DNA of 64,000 nucleotides from positions 35,858 to 99,857 of the forward strand of contig CAJNOJ010000345.1 in the NCBI GenBank assembly GCA_905250025.1. The letters are read 5' to 3'. Each line of letters starts with the position of its first letter. The stretch's first letter is position 1. Of this stretch, positions 1-9,486 are shown one piece after another. The notes beneath the pieces are model-generated. The model searched no databases. It was not told the DNA's origin and saw only the letters and a list, made by a program, of their open reading frames with translations. A program made the translations under genes and the position numbers. This stretch comes from Adineta ricciae (Eukaryota; Rotifera; Eurotatoria; Adinetida; Adinetidae).

Positions 1-1135
1 GGCGNTATTAACAAAACTGATTTTTCTCAATGACAAAGACATGAGTCGAACCGCTAAAAAGTAGTGTCCTAGAATCAGTTTTTGATGCTGAATCAGGAGC
101 AGAAACTTCCAAAGGTATAACATATTTTTTGAAAACCCTACTGTCAAATTTCGAGTGAAAATCCTGACTTTTCGAAAACCTCGGTTTTTGTAGTATTTTG
201 AAGATTTCTCCTCGAAGACGACTTTATATGTCAATAAATTATACATATTCGGATTCAGCGCATCAAACTGCATCATATCACATAAAAAATTCAACAAAAA
301 AAAATTTGCTCCACTTTTGCCTGTCGCCAACCTTATAACCACCAGAAAGAAGTGTAGTTGAGCTGGATGTGATGAAATACTGGCAAAAATCAAGCAAACA
401 GTATTATGTGTATTTTGATAAACGGCATCGATCGACAGAGTAGAGTGAACACAGAATGTCATTAAGCCGTAGAATGATTGACATGATAATTAGCGTGTCA
501 GAGAGCGCGAAAGTATAAGAACTATTAAGATTAAAAACGTTTGTGACAGTATATTTCGTTCTCTCTCTCGTTAAGAGAAGAGTACATATAGAATGTGTTA
601 TAATATGCTCGTTCGTTTTTTTTTATTAAAGTTTGATCGAAAGTAATTCAGATTGATAAATGTAAAGCATTGCTCTGCTTTGCTTTCTTATACATTCTGC
701 GAGAACTGTAAAATTACGCATGTGCTTGACTTTCTCCTATTTGGCATTTGTAGACATATGAAGTATGTGAAGAACTATCATAAACGAATAATCTGATCCT
801 TTTACCAGACAGTCAATAACAATATCGTTTTACTACCTGTAGTAACACGATAGAAGAATAATCCATAATGTGCGCATGACATCACTACCTATGTGATATC
901 ATTCTTGACATATCGACCGGATTGATATTTTAAAGACACAGAAGTGTGTCTAATCCGAGTAGAAAGGTGTGCAGAATCATGATATGCATCTGTTGATCAT
1001 ATTCTCACCGAAACGTTTTTTACTTTCCCTTTTAATCATCTCTTCCCATATAGTATTTATATATAAGACGAATGTGCTTATTTCACATGATTGATTAAAA
1101 ACGTCGACGTTATTGAGATAACTGTAGATACTCGC
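1..1135. other. Upstream intergenic stretch after an assembly gap
   Basis: An N at position 5 marks an ambiguous base or a collapsed gap at the left edge. I see no coding region with sustained codon structure up to the first gene. The stretch is AT-rich with poly-A/T runs. The sequence just before the first gene contains a TATA-like stretch near 1055-1070 that could serve as core promoter, but this is weak. Confidence 0.5.
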
Positions 1136-3538
1136 ATGAAGGAATCCGATACGTCTCCATTGACTGTGATTGTCTCTGGTGGTGGGCCAGTTGGTTTAAC
1201 ATTCTCGTTGAACCTTGTTATGATGATGGGTAAACGCGTAAAAATTATCATTTATGAAGGGCGTTGGTTTGTTGATGAAAATAGTTTAATCCGATGGCAA
1301 GGCGAAGAACAGGGCAAAATGCGTCGCGATCAAGTTGTCACACTACAAGATCATGTTATCGAACAAATGCCTGTTTATGTTCAAAAAGGTCTTTTTCAGA
1401 ATATTGATGAGAGAGTTTGGCCAACGTCAAGAAACATCCCGATACGAGAAGTTGAAGATCGATTATTCGATTTGATTCAACCATTTGTACAAGCTGGTCA
1501 AGTAGAATTGATTCCTGAATCATTACATGAACAAACCGAACGTCTTGTAAAAGGTGATTTCGATCTTCTCATCGGTACCGATGGTTCGAATTCATTTGTA
1601 CGTCGTTATTGTAACATACCAATGGTGAGTGAAGGAGTCGAATATGCTTGTGGTGTTGCATATAATATTCCAACGGAAGTACCCTCCTCCGAAGAACCGT
1701 TACACCAAGCATTGAATTGTATTTTAACTGTAGCTCAAACGCGCTATCTCGTTAATTCATCGTCAAGTCGTCGTGGTTATTTGAATATTCGTTTGATCAA
1801 GAGTGAATACGATGAATTACGTGGATATTTACAGGAATTTCAAAATGAAAATAAATTGATAAACTTATCGGATGTAAATCAATGTCCAAACAGTTCGATT
1901 GTTTGGAGTATTATTCGACAAGGCTTGGAATTCTTCAAAATCCATTCGAAATATGTTGTTCGCGTTGCACCCATCGAAATTAATGTTCGACATGCAGCGA
2001 TTGTCGTTCGAGAACTTCGTTTTGAACTCAAAGAAGACGTTCACGAAGAAACAAAGAAGTATAAAACAGTCTTAGCCTGTTTAGCAGGTGACGCAGCTCT
2101 GAATGTTCATTTCTGGCCTGGTCGCGGTATGAACAGTGGCATGAAAGCAGCTATGGCACTTGCACGAAATATTCTTCGATGTTGTCCAAATGAAACGGTT
2201 GATATCCGTCGGCCGTTGCGTTTTCTTGATTTTCTTGATTACGAAGGTTTCATGGCTCGTCTTCGTGCACGAGAACAACAGGGGCGATCTTTGCGTGTCC
2301 TTATCGATCCAATTGATCAAAGTGTGGTCGAGTCCTATTCGTACGTTGCAATGAGCCATTGTCATATTCGATATAGAAAACGGTTAATTGAAAAATTACA
2401 AGATATGCGGCAACGTCTGACAGAAAGACCGGATTGGCCTCATACGAATCGGCCGATTACCGATGAAGAATTAGGATATGCACCGAATCGAATAAATCCA
2501 AATGCGATCGCTCAACTTTCCTTAGCTAATCCATGGCCAACCAGAGAAATGAGTGGAGCTGATGTTCTTGTCGAAGGGACATATCCATTCGAACAACAAA
2601 ACTTTCTCGCTGTGCCACGCTTGAACCATAAATCGTTGTCTTCTAAGCCGAGTGTCTTATTTCGTCAGCGTTTTGTTTCCTTATGGATTGTAAACGAATC
2701 CAACGATGATATCATAAAAAATTTACCGAAAGTATCTTCGACTGAAACTCGAGTTGTTCGCACGATCGATGCTGCAAAGAAATGGATGGTCAAAAATCGA
2801 GAATCAATGCACGAACGAGGCAATCTTTTCAAAGTCGTTATTATCTGGTCCGAAATCAATCAGTTGATAGCGATAGATTTCATAACAACCATCCGAACTC
2901 AAGAAGCACATACTCCAATACTGTTTTTTACGAATAAACGTGATGAAATTCAGTCAGCATTGGAATTTCCGAATGTTACTGCAACGGATACACTTTTTGA
3001 TCTCTATGAATTCGTTGGGATTAATCAAGAAGCGCAATGGAATTCTGGTTGTCGCGCTTCCCATGTACAACTTCGTTCGGAATCGATGAACTCGCCTGTT
3101 GTATTTAGAAAGAATATTTCAGTATCCTATTCGAAGCAACCGAAAGGAAATCTACTTTTCATATGGATCGGCACGGACGATCATCATCCAACGACAGTAG
3201 AACAGTTACTTCTTATGTATCCCCAGCTAGAAATTCAGTTTACGGAAACTTTTAACGAAACAAGAACGTATCTAAATCAAAATATCGACAAAATCAAACA
3301 ACGACAAAAAGTTTTGGTTATTTGTTCTGGTCGGTTTTCTAAAGAATCGAAAAACATTACGGATGTCATGAGACTCTTCTATACAGTCAACTTCAATGTT
3401 TCCATTGTTGTTGATACACAAGATCGAGCGCAACTGAGACAAAAACTACCATCGAATATTCCGAAATATGTTCAGATTTTCGACGAACAAGAACATATGC
3501 TCTTATTTATTGCTAATGAACTAAGCAACTGTTTTTGA
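1136..3538 (+). CDS. FAD-dependent monooxygenase-like protein with two receiver-like C-terminal domains
   Basis: Single-exon protein of 800 aa. I start at the ATG at 1136, because the open frame further upstream begins with TTG and an ATG at 1087 hits a stop after three codons. Residues about 10-45 form a Rossmann nucleotide-binding fold with the glycine motif SGGGPVG. A DG motif (GTDGSN) lies near residue 150 and a GD motif (LAGDAA) near 318. These three together define class A flavoprotein hydroxylases (PHBH/MICAL-like), which use NAD(P)H and O2. The region after the GD motif (about 320-520) is less typical. The last 270 residues hold two similar alpha/beta stretches, each with a hydrophobic strand followed by helices, resembling CheY receiver folds without an obvious phospho-acceptor. 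Substrate is unknown. The receiver reading is inference; the flavoprotein reading is firm. Confidence 0.8.
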   Translation: MKESDTSPLTVIVSGGGPVGLTFSLNLVMMMGKRVKIIIYEGRWFVDENSLIRWQGEEQGKMRRDQVVTLQDHVIEQMPVYVQKGLFQNIDERVWPTSRNIPIREVEDRLFDLIQPFVQAGQVELIPESLHEQTERLVKGDFDLLIGTDGSNSFVRRYCNIPMVSEGVEYACGVAYNIPTEVPSSEEPLHQALNCILTVAQTRYLVNSSSSRRGYLNIRLIKSEYDELRGYLQEFQNENKLINLSDVNQCPNSSIVWSIIRQGLEFFKIHSKYVVRVAPIEINVRHAAIVVRELRFELKEDVHEETKKYKTVLACLAGDAALNVHFWPGRGMNSGMKAAMALARNILRCCPNETVDIRRPLRFLDFLDYEGFMARLRAREQQGRSLRVLIDPIDQSVVESYSYVAMSHCHIRYRKRLIEKLQDMRQRLTERPDWPHTNRPITDEELGYAPNRINPNAIAQLSLANPWPTREMSGADVLVEGTYPFEQQNFLAVPRLNHKSLSSKPSVLFRQRFVSLWIVNESNDDIIKNLPKVSSTETRVVRTIDAAKKWMVKNRESMHERGNLFKVVIIWSEINQLIAIDFITTIRTQEAHTPILFFTNKRDEIQSALEFPNVTATDTLFDLYEFVGINQEAQWNSGCRASHVQLRSESMNSPVVFRKNISVSYSKQPKGNLLFIWIGTDDHHPTTVEQLLLMYPQLEIQFTETFNETRTYLNQNIDKIKQRQKVLVICSGRFSKESKNITDVMRLFYTVNFNVSIVVDTQDRAQLRQKLPSNIPKYVQIFDEQEHMLLFIANELSNCF

Positions 3539-4421
3539 TTTATAAATTCTATTCAATCAGCGTTGAATAATTAATGCACATTTTAAGTATACAAAACGAT
3601 TCATTGAATAAACTTCATGAGAATCCCATCATCACCTTTGATCATTGTTTGATACAGATTCTGATAAGCAAGAATGTCGAATATGTACAAAATCGTCAAC
3701 CGGAATCGCACAGAGAAAAAGCGGAAAAAAATCTTAGAACATGAGCAGAGTGTATCGGATTTGTACAAAGACATGCGAGTAGTTCATGAGATGTCAAAAT
3801 GTAAATAAAAAGGTATTGTTCGAAGTTACACAACATCGACGATTAAGATTAGAATTTCGTAGGTTGCTTTGATTTGTTAATGTAATGAAATATTGATCCA
3901 TCGACGTCGCATTCGCTACTGTTAATGTGAAAGATTATTTTCTGATTACTTTGAATTTAACTCAAAAATCTCGAAAATAGGTCTATTTCTGGCGTTGTCT
4001 TCTTCAATTTTAATTAAAATAGGATTACTTATGTTGTTTTGAGAAAGTGAATCAAGATGGAGCTGAATTGCACACAGATACATTTTAAGAACTTCCGTGT
4101 ACGAATGAAAATTATCGTCAAACGGATTCCAAATCTGTGTGTAACATTCAAAATGTATTTTATGCATTGATACATCATTCGTCTGATAATCGTCATATTG
4201 AAGAATTATGTTCTAGAAATTTCTGATGTTTTGTTGCATTCATTTGATCGCCTCGAGTCATTCTATCTGATTAATAAATCGTACTAACAAGACTTTAATT
4301 AGGAAATTTTTTTCTCGCATGTCAACTTGTCAGTCGGATTATTCTTCTTATACGACAAGGCATATAAGTCTTCGAGCAGAATCAGCTTAGGTTCATTTCA
4401 TTTTCTTTATGCCATGCAATA
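3539..4421. other. Intergenic, no gene recognised
   Basis: This spacer lies between the flavoprotein and the first RTA1-like gene. An open frame on the minus strand (3946-4167) starts with a plausible ATG but has no recognisable family, signal peptide or partner exon, so I do not call it. The 3' end of the flavoprotein transcript is probably near the AATAAA-like motif around 3607. Confidence 0.4.
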
Positions 4422-5240
4422 ATGGTGGAGCATCTCATGCATCGTTTACTCTTTCAATCAACGTCAAATGTGGCGACCAATGTCACCGAAATCAATGCTT
4501 CGTTTCCGAGTTACATTTCATCACGATATGCCGCAGGACTCGTGGCTATTATTGTTTACATATCCTTAATCGCCTGGTTTATCCATGCATTATATTCGAA
4601 ATGTCATCCGAGATATTTCGTTATGTTTATCTTATTATCGCACTTGATCACTTTTATCGAATTGATCTTACGTGCGACGTTGACGAACGAGTATATTCAG
4701 ATATATCCTCAGATTATGAAGCTTCTCTCGATTCTCTCGCCTCGATTTTTACTGTTGAGTAACTATAGTTACTTAGCTGAATTGCGCAAGTCACATGTAG
4801 CATTCGCGCAATTTATTGTCTTAACCATTATTCTATTCACCGATATCTTTCTTCATGTAGTCAATGAACTTTCCTCGCAATCAGATTATCTTCGTCAAGC
4901 ATCAGCTGTTCTGGTTTTTTTTCTTTCTCTCTTCTTCTATTTACTTTGGTATTTCGAATCTTCACATCTCTCGCGTTTTTACACCTTACCGTTACTACCA
5001 GTTTCAAGCACGTGTGTGTTAATCGAAGCCATCTATGTGCAAATGACACTCAAACCATTTCTGTTCGATATTCTCGTACAGAACGAATTGTATTTCTATC
5101 TGGGCCATTCGTTTCCACTCGTTGTCGCGCTTTGTACTTGGTCGATGTATCATCCGTGGAGAGTGTTACCGTTGTTGACGGATGATCGCTGTCTAAATGA
5201 CTTCGAAGAAAGATTGAATCAACGTTCGGCCTCGATCTGA
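4422..5240 (+). CDS. Seven-helix membrane protein, RTA1-like (paralogue 1 of 3)
   Basis: A 272-aa intronless protein with about seven hydrophobic segments. The pattern fits the RTA1-like family (fungal lipid-translocating exporter/stress proteins). It has an acidic residue in helix 2 followed by a basic one (IELILRAT), a Pro/Arg step and Tyr at helix 3 (SPRFLLLSNYSY), a polar Asp in helix 4 (FTDIF), a Glu in helix 6 (VLIEAIY) and a terminal His-Pro-Trp (YHPWR). The next two genes share the same landmarks at the same spacing, so the three are tandem duplicates. Function in animals is not established. The ATG at 4422 opens a short N-terminus with three N-glycosylation sites before helix 1. An overlapping open frame from 4409 is a shadow. 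Confidence 0.65.
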   Translation: MVEHLMHRLLFQSTSNVATNVTEINASFPSYISSRYAAGLVAIIVYISLIAWFIHALYSKCHPRYFVMFILLSHLITFIELILRATLTNEYIQIYPQIMKLLSILSPRFLLLSNYSYLAELRKSHVAFAQFIVLTIILFTDIFLHVVNELSSQSDYLRQASAVLVFFLSLFFYLLWYFESSHLSRFYTLPLLPVSSTCVLIEAIYVQMTLKPFLFDILVQNELYFYLGHSFPLVVALCTWSMYHPWRVLPLLTDDRCLNDFEERLNQRSASI

Positions 5241-5379
5241 ATGTTTTCTGATGAGGTCGTTTATTTACAGATACTTCTCTTCTTCTTTTCGTATTCTGTC
5301 GAGAAGAAAAAGGAAATTTTTAATTTAAAAAAGTGAACTGCTAAACATATGATGGTTTTGCAGCTATTCTTTCAACATA

Positions 5380-6186
5380 ATGTCGATTAATTCTACTCAA
5401 ATAACTTCTTCATATATCCCATCACGTTATGCAGCAAGTATATTTGCAACGATTGTTTACATCTCATTAATTGCATGGTTTATTCAAACATTACACTTTA
5501 AATATCGACCGTATATTCTCAGTCTGTTCATATTTTTATCTCATTTGATAACTTTCGTCGAACTTATTCTACGCGCGACAGTAAACATCGACACATTGAA
5601 CACGAAAATATACCGTCAAATAACATCAGCATTGTGTAGTTTATCTCCTCGATTGTTGCTCTTAGCAAATTATCGTTGTCTGGTTGATCTACGAGGAAAG
5701 AAACCAAGTGAAATACTCGATCGATTGATGGATGTTGTCATTCCGTTAAACGTGCTGAATATGGACAGTCTCCTATGCCTTGCTGACGATTTCTCATTTG
5801 CTCAAAAGCACCAGAAATTAAGTATTTATTTTCGTCAAGCATCCAATGGATTTAGTTTCTCTCTCGCCTTGCTTTTCTATATATTTTGGTATCTTGCAGT
5901 GTCACGTGTTCGTCGTTTATATGTTTTACCTCTAGTAACTGTATCGAGTATTTGTGTATCGATTGAAACAGGTTACACTTTTCTCATATCAATACCGCAC
6001 GTTTTTTCATTTCTGACACAGAATGAGTTTTATTATTACGTGTGTCATGTTATTCCTATGTTTGTTGCACTTGTCACATGGTCAATATTTCATCCGTGGA
6101 GGTTCCTACCGCCATCCGAAGCGAACGTTCCCCGCGATGCAAGTGGCAACGAGCTGCTCGCGCCACCACCACCGTCTTTTTATTGA
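5380..6186 (+). CDS. Seven-helix membrane protein, RTA1-like (paralogue 2 of 3)
   Basis: A 268-aa intronless protein starting only 139 bp after the first paralogue, on the same strand. The same landmarks are present: YIPSRYAA at the N-terminus, FVELILRAT in helix 2, SPRLLLLANYRC in helix 3, and FHPWRFLPP at the C-terminus. The helix-4 region differs from its neighbours: it reads DSLLCLADDF where paralogue 3 has SADILLAIANE, so this membrane segment is more polar and may be drifting. The C-terminus ends in a proline run (PPPPSFY) also seen in paralogue 3. I infer a transporter or lipid-related role only from family resemblance. Confidence 0.65.
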   Translation: MSINSTQITSSYIPSRYAASIFATIVYISLIAWFIQTLHFKYRPYILSLFIFLSHLITFVELILRATVNIDTLNTKIYRQITSALCSLSPRLLLLANYRCLVDLRGKKPSEILDRLMDVVIPLNVLNMDSLLCLADDFSFAQKHQKLSIYFRQASNGFSFSLALLFYIFWYLAVSRVRRLYVLPLVTVSSICVSIETGYTFLISIPHVFSFLTQNEFYYYVCHVIPMFVALVTWSIFHPWRFLPPSEANVPRDASGNELLAPPPPSFY

Positions 6187-6457
6187 CAACGAGCTTTTTC
6201 TCTTGGTGAGAAAAAAAATTTGCCGATACGCAAGTGGTTTTTCGTTTATTTGATACGCACTCATCAATTACATTAACAAGTACACGTATTACGCATGTAA
6301 TTATTTAATTGGATGGTTCACCGTTCTCTTTTCGTACGTACTAAAAGTGTGCAGTACATTTGTCCTTTCTTTGCGTATCTCTAAAGTATGTGACAAAAAG
6401 AACGTTCGTTTCAAGTTATAACTTATACTTAATACTCTTTTTTTCATCATTCATTGG

Positions 6458-7276
6458 ATGGTGAAAACATTTGTTGACGGGATGAATTCTACTTACCCGT
6501 TCGATTCGTACACTCCTTCAGGTTTCGGTGCAACAAGTTTTGCGATTTTTGTATATTTATCACTGGTCGCTTGGTTCGTTCAATCATTACATGGCAAATG
6601 TCAACCACGTCTCCTGTCGGTATTCGTATTTGTCGCGCATTTAACTGTTTTTATTGAACTTGTCCTGCGTGCAACTGTTCATAATGATGTTTTACATACA
6701 ACAACACTTTACAAGATAAGAGCACCATTGATTAGTGTGCCTGCTCGGTTTATATTACTCGCTAACTACCATTGTTTAGTAGAATTACGTGGGCAAAAAC
6801 CACACCGACCCCTCGATAGAATTATTGATGCTGTCGTTTTAGTTTTTGCACTTTCAGCTGATATACTTCTTGCCATCGCAAATGAACTTTCACTTAAACC
6901 GAATCATCTTTATCTTAGTTTTTATCTTCGTCAAGCATCAGCTATTTGCGTCCTTAGTCTCGCTCTCTTTTACTATTTAGTTTGGTATTTAGCAGTTCCA
7001 CATGTTCGTCGTCTTTATGTTCTACCCCTATTGGCGATTTCAAGTGCTTGTGTGTTGATCGAAGCAGTTTATATTCTCTTGACTTCGATACCGTTTCTGT
7101 TCAACGTTCTTTCTCAAAAGGAATTATGGTTCTATGTCGGTCATTTGGTTCCACTTGCTGTGGCCCTTTGTTCCTGGTCGATTTATCATCCGTGGAGATT
7201 ATTACCACCACTTGAACGAGATATTCCTCATGATTCAGCAGGCAAAGAGCTGCTTCCACCACCTTCATTAATCTAA
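6458..7276 (+). CDS. Seven-helix membrane protein, RTA1-like (paralogue 3 of 3)
   Basis: A 272-aa intronless protein. The first in-frame ATG is at 6458, and a second at 6482 may be the real start since the residues between are not shared with the paralogues. Helix 2 carries FIELVLRAT, helix 3 region VPARFILLANYHC, helix 4 the Asp in SADILLAIAN, helix 6 CVLIEAVY, and the end reads YHPWRLLPP. This copy has the best-formed hydrophobic profile of the three. Gene order and spacing (139 bp, then 271 bp) suggest unequal crossing-over or repeated tandem duplication. Each gene probably has its own promoter, since rotifer operons without trans-splicing signals are not evident here. Confidence 0.65.
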   Translation: MVKTFVDGMNSTYPFDSYTPSGFGATSFAIFVYLSLVAWFVQSLHGKCQPRLLSVFVFVAHLTVFIELVLRATVHNDVLHTTTLYKIRAPLISVPARFILLANYHCLVELRGQKPHRPLDRIIDAVVLVFALSADILLAIANELSLKPNHLYLSFYLRQASAICVLSLALFYYLVWYLAVPHVRRLYVLPLLAISSACVLIEAVYILLTSIPFLFNVLSQKELWFYVGHLVPLAVALCSWSIYHPWRLLPPLERDIPHDSAGKELLPPPSLI

Positions 7277-7485
7277 CTCGTATATGACAATAGACGCTTT
7301 TTATCTTTTCGAAAGCAGAATAAAAATCTAGATAGAAAAATGATTGATTTTGGTTGCATGTAGTTTTTAAAGAGTTCATGGTGTAATGGGTCAAGTCGTA
7401 TGCGAATATTTAGCCGTATGTTGAGGATCTTCTGTTAATCGACATTTGGCTCCGTATCTGCATGGAGTTAAATGACGTCCTCCTG

Positions 7486-9462
7486 TTACTTTATTTTCTG
7501 AAAAAAAATAAAATTGAAATGAGATTTTTGTGGGGAAAATATGGTTTTACTTTTGAATGGAGGAATTTCTTCGCCATGAAAGTACTTTATGAGGTGCTCG
7601 GTAGTTTTTCCGTAGCAGTTGTCTTCATTACGGCATGGTATAAGAAAGTCGGGTAAGCCTGTATGTCGAAATTGAGCACGATGTAGAGGATTCGTTCGAT
7701 TGGAACAGTCTTTATCGTCTGAACATTGTGGAACTCGATGTGGTTCATGGGTGAGATGAGGTTCTTTATCTTTATTTCGACATAATTCATTGAAACGACA
7801 TCGATGAGAATATTTAACAGTATGATCTTTGTCTTCCAACAGTAAACAATAGATCGAATCACGACAAGGCGGTAGTTTTGAAGGAGCTACCGATGATGAA
7901 GCCGTTGTTCTTGCTGGAAGTGGTGGATTCGGTCCTGGTACAATAACATTTGCTGACGAACAACATAGTACGGTTTTTATGCGTTGAAAAATACTTGTTG
8001 GCTCTACTTTTGGTTGTTGTGTAGTGATAGGTGTGCGCGATATAACCTTGTTCAGTCTAGATTCCTTTGGCCCTTTCTTTTTCACACTACCGGAATAGCC
8101 AACATTCGCTGCATAATCAAAGGATGCACGTCGTTGGTCTAATAGGTCAGATGTATCAATTGTAAAATCTTTATCGAACGTTGGATGCAAATCAGGCACT
8201 TGTTCGTGACGAATGATTAAATTACGTATGGGAACATCTTGAGAACCTGCACTAACATGAATATAATCTAATCGAGATAAGTCCAATGTTGATTTATCGA
8301 ATCGGTAATGAATCTTTTCATAGTTGTAAATGCCATTTGGGCCAGCATGCGACAAGGTGGCTTCATTTGTTTGATAAATAATTTTTAAACAACAAGTTAC
8401 ATAATCATCGGTATTACAACCACGATAGAAGACATTTGATCTCGCTTTAAATTGTGCCTTGTAAATATTATTGTAATGTCGAGCAGGATGATCATCATTC
8501 AAATACGAATAAGCTTCATGATAGTCTTCGTTTGCTTGGGATGGCTTTTCTGCAATGTAACAAAGAAGACATCGTAGTTTGCTTTGATCTTCGTCAGTCG
8601 ATTGGATAATTTCGTTGGATAATGTTAACATCATATCACCATTCATGACTTGCCAATACACGTAAGTGTACTCCGGATGGTTGGGCGCTTGAGTGTTATC
8701 GAGGCAATACAATCTGTATGATTGAGATACAGTGATTGGCATAACGATTTGCTCGTCAAATTTCGTTCCAGGAACAGTGATGACGATCCCGCGAGAAATC
8801 TGTGGTGCTGCCATTCGTTGTTTGATCTTCTCAAGATTTTGTTCAAGTGTAAATGCTAGATAAGGTTTACGAGTCGAATCTAAGGGAACAGGTTTACCTG
8901 GCTGAATCAAATTAAGATCGATTACGTGATCAGTCAGAATCAATGCTTCTTTAAACACTGCTCGAGCAGAATGTTGAGCTGGAGCACTTAATGCTTGAAA
9001 CAAATTTTTCGGCATATAAACATTATCAATGTAATCTAAAGGGATCAATTGAGGTAGATGTCCTTCGAAAACGAAATGTGAGTCAACAGCTGTCCATTGT
9101 TGGATAATCGTGTCAAGGCTGGTATCCATTGATTTCTGCGATTTACTAGTGACAGCAATGAGTTCAATGGCAGCTGCGGATTCATAGCGTGGAACAGAGC
9201 AATGTAATTTAGCACTATGAAAACAGTTGATACGTTGATTTTCGTCATTCGGATCTTTCCACCACGGACGATGTAAATAAGCTTTATCACTATAGAAACC
9301 TGTTCCAGCTTGAATGGAAAAATTCGCATCTGGATGAAACATGATCTCTTGTTTGAATGTAATAACGATATCACCGTAATAAGAGCCGTAGTGCGGTCCC
9401 AATATACTAAAAACATGCTGATCTGTTCCTAGTTTTGTATCGACTTCGTATCCGATGCCCAT
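7486..9462 (-). CDS. C-terminal part of PARG/PBZ protein (or separate PBZ-finger gene)
   Basis: A 658-aa open frame that lies in the same reading frame as the upstream PARG open frame and is separated from it only by one TAA and seven codons. I think the two are one protein. Residues 1-170 form a conserved-looking globular region that I cannot assign (GPHYGSYYGDIVITF, then FHPDANFSIQAGTGF and RPWW). A low-complexity Ser/Pro linker (about 470-535) leads to four PBZ-like zinc fingers with C-x5-C-x6/7-H-x5-H spacing at about residues 540-640. PBZ fingers bind poly(ADP-ribose). The last 20 residues look unstructured and may read into non-coding sequence. If it is a separate gene, its ATG at 9462 would leave almost no 5' leader after the upstream stop. 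Confidence 0.6.
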   Translation of the reverse strand: MGIGYEVDTKLGTDQHVFSILGPHYGSYYGDIVITFKQEIMFHPDANFSIQAGTGFYSDKAYLHRPWWKDPNDENQRINCFHSAKLHCSVPRYESAAAIELIAVTSKSQKSMDTSLDTIIQQWTAVDSHFVFEGHLPQLIPLDYIDNVYMPKNLFQALSAPAQHSARAVFKEALILTDHVIDLNLIQPGKPVPLDSTRKPYLAFTLEQNLEKIKQRMAAPQISRGIVITVPGTKFDEQIVMPITVSQSYRLYCLDNTQAPNHPEYTYVYWQVMNGDMMLTLSNEIIQSTDEDQSKLRCLLCYIAEKPSQANEDYHEAYSYLNDDHPARHYNNIYKAQFKARSNVFYRGCNTDDYVTCCLKIIYQTNEATLSHAGPNGIYNYEKIHYRFDKSTLDLSRLDYIHVSAGSQDVPIRNLIIRHEQVPDLHPTFDKDFTIDTSDLLDQRRASFDYAANVGYSGSVKKKGPKESRLNKVISRTPITTQQPKVEPTSIFQRIKTVLCCSSANVIVPGPNPPLPARTTASSSVAPSKLPPCRDSIYCLLLEDKDHTVKYSHRCRFNELCRNKDKEPHLTHEPHRVPQCSDDKDCSNRTNPLHRAQFRHTGLPDFLIPCRNEDNCYGKTTEHLIKYFHGEEIPPFKSKTIFSPQKSHFNFIFFQKIK

Positions 9463-9483
9463 TGGTTTCGAAGTTAATTTAAT

Positions 9484-9486
9484 TTA
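9484..9486 (-). other. In-frame TAA splitting the PARG/PBZ reading frame
   Basis: Read on the minus strand, codons run without interruption from 13020 to 7486 (1845 codons) except for this one TAA. The residues on both sides look coding, and no GT-AG pair with a pyrimidine tract removes it. Candidate explanations are a recent nonsense mutation, a sequencing error, stop readthrough, or two adjacent genes. Confidence 0.8.

Noticed and set aside
4409..4762. 117-aa open frame overlapping the first RTA1-like gene
   Set aside because: It is a different frame inside a gene whose paralogues confirm the other frame.
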